64,000 bases of DNA. Origin: Trogon surrucura (taxonomy: Eukaryota > Chordata > Aves > Trogoniformes > Trogonidae). Positions 53,501-63,200 of the stretch are shown in pieces (positions within the stretch are counted from its first letter, which is position 1; each line of letters begins with the position of its first letter). The notes under the pieces are model-generated. The model had not been told where the DNA came from, did no database searches, and saw only the letters and a program-made list of their open reading frames with translations. The stretch lies in NCBI GenBank assembly GCA_020746105.1, contig CM036619.1:53862635-53926634 (forward strand). The letters run 5' to 3'. Position numbers and translations under genes: made by a program.

Positions 53501-54233
53501 GAAATATTGTCTGCACCCACAGCAAGAGCAGCAGTTCACTTCTTACCCTGTACGCCCTCTCGCTAACAGCATTAATGTTGGCCTCCATCCATTTTCCAGG
53601 AACTCCATTGACCACTTCACGATAGTTCACGTAGTAGCCAGTAATTTCAATTCCACCAGTGACTTTAGGTTGTTTCCATCCTAATACCATTGAGTCACGA
53701 ACACTTTCAAGTACCATGATGTCATAAGGTGGAGACGGAGCAGCTGTTTCAACATGAATAATAGATAAGTAGGAAGCAATGTTTCAATAGTCAGCCTGGC
53801 TTTCAATTCCATATTCAGGTGGCTCCCATCCTGCATTTCCAAATTAGGACAATATTTAGGTCGTTAAGGGACATTTCTGGAGTTGGAATAAGAAATGCAG
53901 GATAAAAGCTTCTGTAAACCAAATGAGGAAGTCCAAACTGCATAGGAATTAGTGGGGTTTTTTGCTTTTTGAAATGCAAGCTGATACATAGTGAAAGGAT
54001 GTGTTGCAATTGCAGCTCTGACGTAAGTGACCAGCACTTGTTTTAAAACTGTGAAAAATAAGAAACTAAACCTAATATTACAAGCACAGTAAACAAAACG
54101 GAGATGCAATGATTTGGTTTCTTCTGTTGAAAGCAAACCCTTTTTCACGCATACAGTATTTGTTGGTAGTTTCTTTTTCAAAATAGGCTCACATTATTCC
54201 CTTCTGAGAATGGATGTTATCTGTTCATTCTAT

Positions 54234-54268
<35 letters not shown>

Positions 54269-57200
54269 TATATATTATTTTAAATTTTCACACTGTGTGA
54301 ATTTTATCATTGCACCCATCACATCATCTTACCTTAATGAAAGGAAGCATGATCATACGTATTGCAGACTGACCAGCAATGGAACATGTCTGTTACTGGA
54401 AATTACATTAAAGAAATCGTGGCATAATCCTCTTTTATTATTTTTTTAAACAATACAGAAAACACTAGCTCAATCCCAACATATTTTCTTATAAAGCTTT
54501 TTCTGTATCTAGTGGGAAAATGCTTGTCCACGCCCAATATGTCATGCACCAGTGAAAAACCTTACTTGAGATCCTGAAGTCCTACTTTTGATGGAAATCC
54601 TACATCATATATGTTTCCTTTTGTCTTTCATGTTTAATATCAGTGTCAGCTAGTCCCAAGTGCCTCTACTTTGTTTTCCATTAAATACTTTGCACAAGCT
54701 TTTTGAGTTTCACGTCAGAGGTCTGGGGAGGAATTCAGTTCACTGGCTAAGTACCAGGACTTACATGAAATTCAAGCCCCACGTTTCTCCAGCACAGCGA
54801 GTGTTTTGGTGTCGACAACATAAAACATGATTTTGTGTGTGAGCCTTCAGCTTGACAGGTTTTGCTCATTATATATTGCTGTCAGTCAGAGATACGACAC
54901 AACATTCATTAGGACTGTGTCTCAGAGGATAAGCTGTGGCTTAGGCGTAAATCCACAAAGGATCTTCATATATCCTAACACAACACAGATTTTCATGCTT
55001 ACCATCATAATCAGATTTTGTTTCCTTCACATGTACATAACCCAGAGACTAGGGAACAAGACTCGTAACAAACTACTGAACTGATTTAGAAATAATACGG
55101 TATCTTGGATACATTGAGAGGTAGTCAAACAAGCTATTAAATTAGTAAATGGATTTACATATTTCACTTTCCATAGCCACCGAGTTTGTAAAGTGGGCTC
55201 CAATGCCATTACATGCATAATGATCTTAATGGAGAGTTGAGCACGTAATTAACGGGTCTGACGGAACATGCATCACTGGAGAGCACGCTCACTTGCGGCA
55301 TGGGCGAGCAGAGGCTACAGCTGTCTGAAGTGGATGTACCAAAGCAGTGAAATCTATTTATTTTATTAAGTCTCACCTGTATCTTTCTTCTTTGTCACTT
55401 TTTCCAGTGTCAAAAGATCCCTGGGTTGAGACTTACTTGCCTGCTTAGCAGCAGCTTTTTTTGGTGCAGATGTGACAGCGTCCTTAACCGTTCCTCTCAT
55501 GTTATTGTCTCCTGCACTCCCCAGTTTGTCAGAGCTACTGGGTAGTGTGTCTCTATTAAATTTAGCATTGCATTTTAGCAAAGCAACTGTGTCAAAGACA
55601 GGCTGGGAGGACTCATGCATGCCTTCCCAGCTGGTAGTGCGGTCTGTTAGTCCACCAGCTTTACCACTCAGTTCAGGACACACACCATGAAGCAATCCTC
55701 CCCCTGTAGTTGCCAGGAAACAGCAAAGACATTTTGAATTAGAATACATTCTTTTTTTCTTCCTTTAGTCAACAGAATGAAGAAATGCACGCAGTGAACA
55801 ATGCAGCCAAATTATGACAAATCACAGGTTTTGCACATAAAATGTTAAGCTTGAATTCACAAAAATTTGAAATGCATAGAATGCCTCTCAACCCGCTCAC
55901 AACTAATGTTCTTTTAATAACGTCTACTTTTCAGAGCAGAAGAAAAATGAGAAGTTAATAGTAATCTTCATTTGCTACAACTATTTTAGTGTTAGATCTT
56001 CCAAGTCATACTTCTGATTCTTTCAAGATGATCTCCCTAAATTGCCCTAGGCCACATCTCTGCTCTAAGGTTGTGAGGTATGGAGTTTTATACAAATGAG
56101 AGTGACGATGTGCAGACAGACAATTTATTCTAGCTCAATGATCTCATTAATCATTATGAGTTAGTTCAGGCAGCGGCAAACACAAATAATTCATCAACAA
56201 AGGGAGAACATGCAGGGTTATAGAAGGTTTACAAAAGACACATTGCACTGATTATTATGTTTAGGTACGGAGAGAAATTTCTTAGAAACTGACTGTGTAT
56301 AGGGCAGTGTGCATCAGAGGCAATAAATACCATGTTATGGAATCAGAACGACATTCCATTTTCCAGGGTACCTATGAAGTGAACTTGGCAGTGCTCTCAC
56401 AGTGGTTCACAAGAGACACCTGAAGAAGACTGGATGGTGAAGGTGAACAGTCTAAAAGAGTGCAGTGACTGTGAAACTATGGCTGTGAGACAATAGGATC
56501 TATGGATAAATTGTCATTTGTGGACAGCATTGTAAACCAAGACAAGTAGCTACAAATAGTTGCTGAAAACTTCGTTACTTAATTTTTTAAAAAGTGTATT
56601 TACCATTGAAAAGAGGAATGGAAAATAGCTTACCAATGGCTGCTTGCACTTCTATAGGCTCTGAATCCTGGGAAAATTCACTGAGTCCTGCTGCATTAAC
56701 AGCTCTGACTCTGAAAATGTATTTCTCACCATTGATGAGCCCGTGGCAAATGAATCTGAAACAAACCAGTGGAAGGAATACTTAAAAAAAGTATTATGAA
56801 GAAAATAAAAATCTTAAGGGAGAAAAGAAAGCATTTCTTCCATAAAATTTATTCTGATTTCTGTGAACTGAGGCTAAACCATGACCCTAGTCACTTAAAT
56901 GAAGGTCAGAGAATGCAGAATGTATTTAAGCCCCTTCTTCACACAATGAAGATAATGTCTAAACCCATATCTCTTTAGACATACCATCAACCAACACTCT
57001 TTCCTTCTCTAAGATTACACAAGTTTTTATATTACTGGACAGTCTACCTTACTTCTGCTAGTATATAAAATCCATGCTTCCTAATGGAAACAACATGAAA
57101 ATCTGCAGGTCTGTATTTGCTTGTGGGATATCTTTATAAGTAAGACAGCACAAGTTCTCGTAATTCACTTTCAAGCATAAATGAAAAATTGCAATGTTCA

Positions 57201-60200
57201 GAAAAGTTACAGGGCATTGTACAAGAGCTTTCTTGCTTCATACATGACACAATAATCTAAGTCAGACAAACCTTTAACAGAATAGTTTTTCTACTGGATT
57301 ACCTAATGATCACAAAGAAGAACTTACAAATTTTCTCTGGTGTCCACCCCAAAATCACAAGTTTTCCCAAAACATCAATAATTCGTTTTGGAAAAATTGT
57401 GTTTTGGAAATTTAAATAACTTATTTAAAATAACATATTTTTTTTCAATAGGTATTTTAAACGTATTTTATTTCATTTTACTTTTATTTTGTTCTACTTT
57501 ATAATGTCATGTCTTGCCCTATCAATGCTTATCATGCAATGGTGTAAGAAGGAAATATAATGTGAAAACCAAAATGTATTTAAAAATCAAAATTTTAATT
57601 TGGGGAAAGAAATAAAACCTGAATAAAAACTTTCAGAGCAGAGTTTTCCCTACCCATTCTGCCAGACTTTTCCAAATCGTTTGCTTTCAGCAGGATGTGT
57701 GCAGAAAACAAATTTCAAAAGATCAAAATATACCACATAATGCATCTGAGATTGACTCAACCAGAAAAGCCAAGAGCTGACAAACAGCCTGTGCCTGACT
57801 GCATCACACACTGCACTACATTGACTGAAAATGCAGTGAAAGGAACATAAGCAGCGTAGTCCATCACAATATATAGTAACTCAGAGCAATATTTTTATTT
57901 CTACAGTGAATAAAGAACATGCTCTGCATTTTAAAAGGAGCAAACATCACTGACATTTGATGTAACCACAGCCATAGAGGTATATATGAAAGCATATAAT
58001 ATTAGCACATACAGTTGTTGCAATATAAATGCACAGAAGAATACTCAAAGGAAATTGTGCTTGTGTTCAAGCAAGTGGGGTTTAGGTACTTTTGATACAC
58101 TAAGCTTTTACAATGCCCTTCTAAACAACAAAGTTGGTCCAAGAGTATTTAGCAAAGCCTTACTTATTGTTGTAAGGATTGTCATGGATAGCAATTTCAA
58201 ATAAGCATGATCAGTCATAACAAGCAGGGACTACTTTTGGATTGATATCAATCTACTGGAGATCAAGTCCTGCAATTGCTCCTTTAGCCTCTGAAGATTA
58301 AATCTTTATTCAAACAAACCAAATCTGACTTTGCTTGCAAAGTTTTAAGTCTTTGATTATTTTTTTCTGACTGGAGTCTAAGAGCCATGTCAGTAGGAAA
58401 TGTGAGTTTATGTCCAGCATTTAATAGTGTTCATTAGTATTTTGATAATTGCAAGTGAAAGAGCAGTTAGAAAGTAATATTGTTATGGTGATGCAGTCCA
58501 CATGTCCTCCTGACATTCTAGATACACAGTCCAGAAATGTTTACAGCAGTCTTCCAAAACAAAGGAGTTTGCTTCCAAACATTAGGCAGTTTAGTTTTCC
58601 ATATTCGTAACTTCAGCCATTCCTCACTGTACTGTTTCTCATCAAACTGATAGGCTAGAACTAGCGAGCTGTTTCTTTTTAACTCACTAGCAACGTCCGT
58701 ATTTCCTCCCCCTTCACTAATTGCTTCTAATATAAGGTTGATTATAAATTCCTTTTGGACAAGACTCACAGTTTGAAACATGTTTTTATAGCTCCTTATG
58801 GATCCCTGCAAGAGTGATCTCAGTCTGCTGGCTACCACAGATAATTTAACTCTACTACTACTAATGGCTGAAAAGTACATACATCCAGTAAATCAAAAAT
58901 TGGTGACCGTAATGTCTGTGCTTTAAAATCCATTACCTTGTGCCTTTCACTGGATTATTGTTGCACGGTTCCCAATGACCAGATCCAACTACACTTGACT
59001 CAATATAGTACCCAACCAGCTCCTTGGCATCTGGGGGCTCTGTCCAAGTGACAACAACTGAGGTATCTGTGTTCCTAGTTGGCATAATACGGCCAGGAGC
59101 TTTCGGAATATCTGTGAGAGAGAAACAGAAATAAATTATTGATCAAGTCAAAATTGACAAATAAAATAAGGATGACGTTCTATTATTCACTATATTAGCA
59201 TGACTAATATAGAATTAACTATCAAAAAACTCCTCTGATTTAAATTAAGTATCTGGCTCAACAGGACAGGATCAGTAGGTTCAAGCCTTTGGAGGTGAGA
59301 TTCCTCACTTCTCCATTGCCTGTGATCCAGGGCATTCCCTTCAAATTAGACATAGTTTATTCCCTTGTGCTGAACATCTGCACCAGAGATGGGCTTTGGA
59401 GTTTCTAAAAGGGAAAATGTGTTAGGTGCACATTTAAGATTTTGTGCAGTCCCCAGAATAAGTCAGTGTCCCTGTTAAGTAGCAAAATGCATCTAACGTG
59501 TTTTTCAAGAAGTGATGTTTTACTCTTCTTAAGAATCTAGTTCATGTGCGTCTAAATGCTCAAACAATACGCAGTAAACCGAGACAATCTGTGAATTGGA
59601 TTGAAATCTGCATTGCTATTTGGAAACAAATTGATAGTGTAGGTGTGGCTACTGATGCTTTACTGTGGTGAACATCTTGGCTTCTCTTCCAGTGGAAATA
59701 ATCTCTGCATTCATGTAAGTATTAAATTCTCCACTTCTGTTTATTTTGGCAAACAAGGAAGGTTAAACTCTGCTGATGTCTGGGCTTATTTTCAATAAAG
59801 ACTCTAATTAAAACAAAACATTTTTGTACTTCCTTGAGTTTTCACTATTTGCAACATTCACAGTTCTTGGCATTGCTATTTGCAGCTTAGTTTGCATCTG
59901 TTGTTTGTCTGTACATTAAAGATTCAAAAATCCAAACCAAAATTATTTTAGCTAAAGGGAACAAATCACTGACTACTTTTCATACTTGAATTATTTACTG
60001 GGCAGCTCTCTGCCTTTAGAAAAAAAACCAGTTACATCATAAAATGAAGAGATACCATGGAGGTAATTTAATACATATGACCACACACTTACCAAGTTTG
60101 TCGTCCACTACAGTGGCTTCAGTTGCTTCTGAAGGTTCACCAATTCCAGCAGAATTGCAACAGCGAACTCGGAAGCAGTAGGATTTGCCTTCAGCCAAAT

Positions 60201-63200
60201 CAAAAACTGCAAAGCGAGGAGACTTCACAGGGATCTCAGTGTTCACCCTTTGCCAGTCCTCTGTGCCAGCAACGCACTGCAGTCAAACCCAGAAACCATG
60301 TTAGGAACAAAACTCTCTGAAAACTGAGTGTCCAACCCGACAAGACTTTCTACCTGGACACCAGATGCACGTCTGCTATGGAGAACAGCGAGTCACGTTC
60401 CTCTTCTGGGCCTTTCCACATAATGAGCCTGTTTCAAAGCTTATGAATCTGCCAGATATCCACCTACTCCAGAAAACATACACTAAAGCTTACTGGTTCT
60501 AATATATCAAAGCTAAACTTCTCTCTGCTGCAAGGAAGTGGAGAGGATTACTTAGTTATTAAGGGCATCCAGTTCTGGACCACTTTCAAAACAAGTTCTG
60601 CAGACATTCAACATCATTCAAAGAACAAACTCTAGCATTACTACATTGCTTTTAGATGCTCCTGTGTCACTCTTAATGCTTTTGGGGTGGCTTCCAGAAT
60701 TAATCAGGATCTGACTTTGATTTTCCAGAAAAAAAAATTAACATGTGCAATTAATTTGTGAATTGTTTTTATTTCCATGGCTAGAAGCTCTACATACCAT
60801 GGTCACTTATACCATTAATATTAATGATCAAATTTTGCCTGTGGTTTACATTAAGGATGATTTGAAGTAATGGTTCTGGTTTCTGAGGGATTTCAAATTC
60901 TCGGAAGAATGTCATCTGACTATGTGACAGTGCTTAGTACTCAGCATGCATAGGTTATTAAAAAGCTTTCTTATATGGAAACTCAAAATTCATATATTCG
61001 TCCTCTCTAAGTCTGTTGCTAAGTGAAGCTCATTTATTTAGACCAGATTTTCTAAGAGACATTAAAAACACATAATGGGAAGATATTTATGTCTCCCTTG
61101 ATGACACCTCTAGACTGACAGGGAAAAACATTAATAAAAAAGTTTCTGAGCCATGAGATACAAGTAGAAAGGGTGATGGTGTGAAGAATTTTCTAGGCCA
61201 GCAGCCATGCAAAAACATGTCAGAAAAGCACAACATTGAAATTAAAACTGATTCTGTTCTAGAAAAGGAATTTTTTCATCTTTGTTGAGTTGGTGAAGCA
61301 AATGGAAAGTTAATGTAGATGATAAATACGAAAAGGCAGCAGGAGAAGAAAGTGCTAATGCCAAGAAACTCTTGCAGAATGCCTCCATCCAAAATGTTAA
61401 TCATCTGTCAAACCATACAAGCCTAATTTGTATATATTTTATTTTTTATATATGCATATATATTAAAATATGTATATATCATATATACGATATATGTATA
61501 TATTTTTTACATTATAAACATGTAATTTTGCCCTGTGCTTTCTCATTACAGATGGTATTTGCAGCCTGGTTACTCCAGGGGGGATCAATGACACTATTCA
61601 TAAAATGTGTGTGGCACGTTCTGCAACTACTTTCCCATTTCCTATTTTTTTCTTCTTAGCTTATCTTCACCTATGGTAACAGTTACCTTGGTGAAGTTCT
61701 AGTCCTGGCCCTAGTTTGAAAGTCTCAGGATATGAAAGTTAACTAGAAGTCCAGAAGAGATGGCAAAACAAATGTAAAAGATTGCCACAACAATTTTGTG
61801 CAATTTTACCTTTTCCACAAAGTACATGATACCCTCATGGCCCCGCTGCCCAGGAGGTTTCCAGCTAAGAACAACATAGTTCTTGGTGGCTTCAATAACC
61901 TGGAGGTCTGTAGGTGGACCAGGAACAACACCCTCTGAAGAACAGGGGAGAAGAATAGGAAAATGAATTGGGATTGAATTGCTTCATATTTGTATTAGAA
62001 TTAGTGCCATAATTAAAATATAGATGGTGTATTAATATACCTTGGCACCTGATATTTTTTTTAAATGTAAAGTTAAAAGTCATCTAAATATTGATCTTAA
62101 ATGTCCTTCCTTTAACTCTAAGCATGTTTTGTCAGGTTCTGAATAACAAAACCTCGCCTCGATAACCAAGTTGTGCGTTATTCAGTGTTGAATGACCCTC
62201 AGAACAATGAACTCTGGGTGCATGCCAAAGTCCACCAAACTCACTGGGAGTTTTCCTAATTACTCAGCCAGCTTCACATTAGACTTTTGTAGGCAAAAGG
62301 GCTGTGTTTACCTGCAGGTTCTTCCTCAGTGACAATAATCTGTCCAGTCCAGGGAGCAGAAGGGTGACCTGAAACAAAAGCCAGAGGTATCATGGAAATG
62401 GAAGACTTCAGGAACTTTTGAAAAAATGATAAAACCAACTCTTCTGTGGTTCAAAACTACATTTGAAACATTCACGTGAGCTCCATTTTTGGTTATTGCT
62501 GTGACTGCTGCTAGTTACCCAAGCTAGTTGTAGACTTACCAGCTTGAATATTGAGAGCAACTCAGGAATCAATGCAGCTAGAGAATTTAATCCACTGAAA
62601 CATCTATTCCTTCCTGAAATGTCACTGAAGTCACCTAGGTGACAAGCAGAGGTATTTGGCTCACTCAGCTCATCATTTTCAGACAATTAACTTCAACTTT
62701 ATTTTTCATACTCCATTCATTTGGTTTAACAGCTCATTCATTAAAGGAACAGCCAAATTCCTACAAGCTGCTCTTTGTCTCTTTTTAACCACCTTCCTTC
62801 ACATTACTAGCTTTCAAATCATAGGTCACAGTCACATGCAGGAACAGCTCAGCCTGACTAAACATCCACCTGATATGATTCGGGTGGCTCTCAGCACCTC
62901 TCTGTATTCATATGATTGCAGTTACGCATTCAGCTATCAGCCAGGCCAATGCACTTCCAGAGATAATTTTTGCAAGTGCTATTCTTCACCTCCACATGCT
63001 TCACCACACGATGGTTGATCTGTTTTGGAGATGTGAGCAGAGAGGGAGCAGGTGGGGAGAAAAGAGAACCATGAGGTATGGGAGGAGGAGGTATAACGGG
63101 AACAGGCCACCAAGAGCAGATTGCATCTCCTGAGGCAGATTCCATGCTTCCCAATGAGATGAAGAGGCCTTCTCCAGACTTCAGATTTCACATCTACCTG

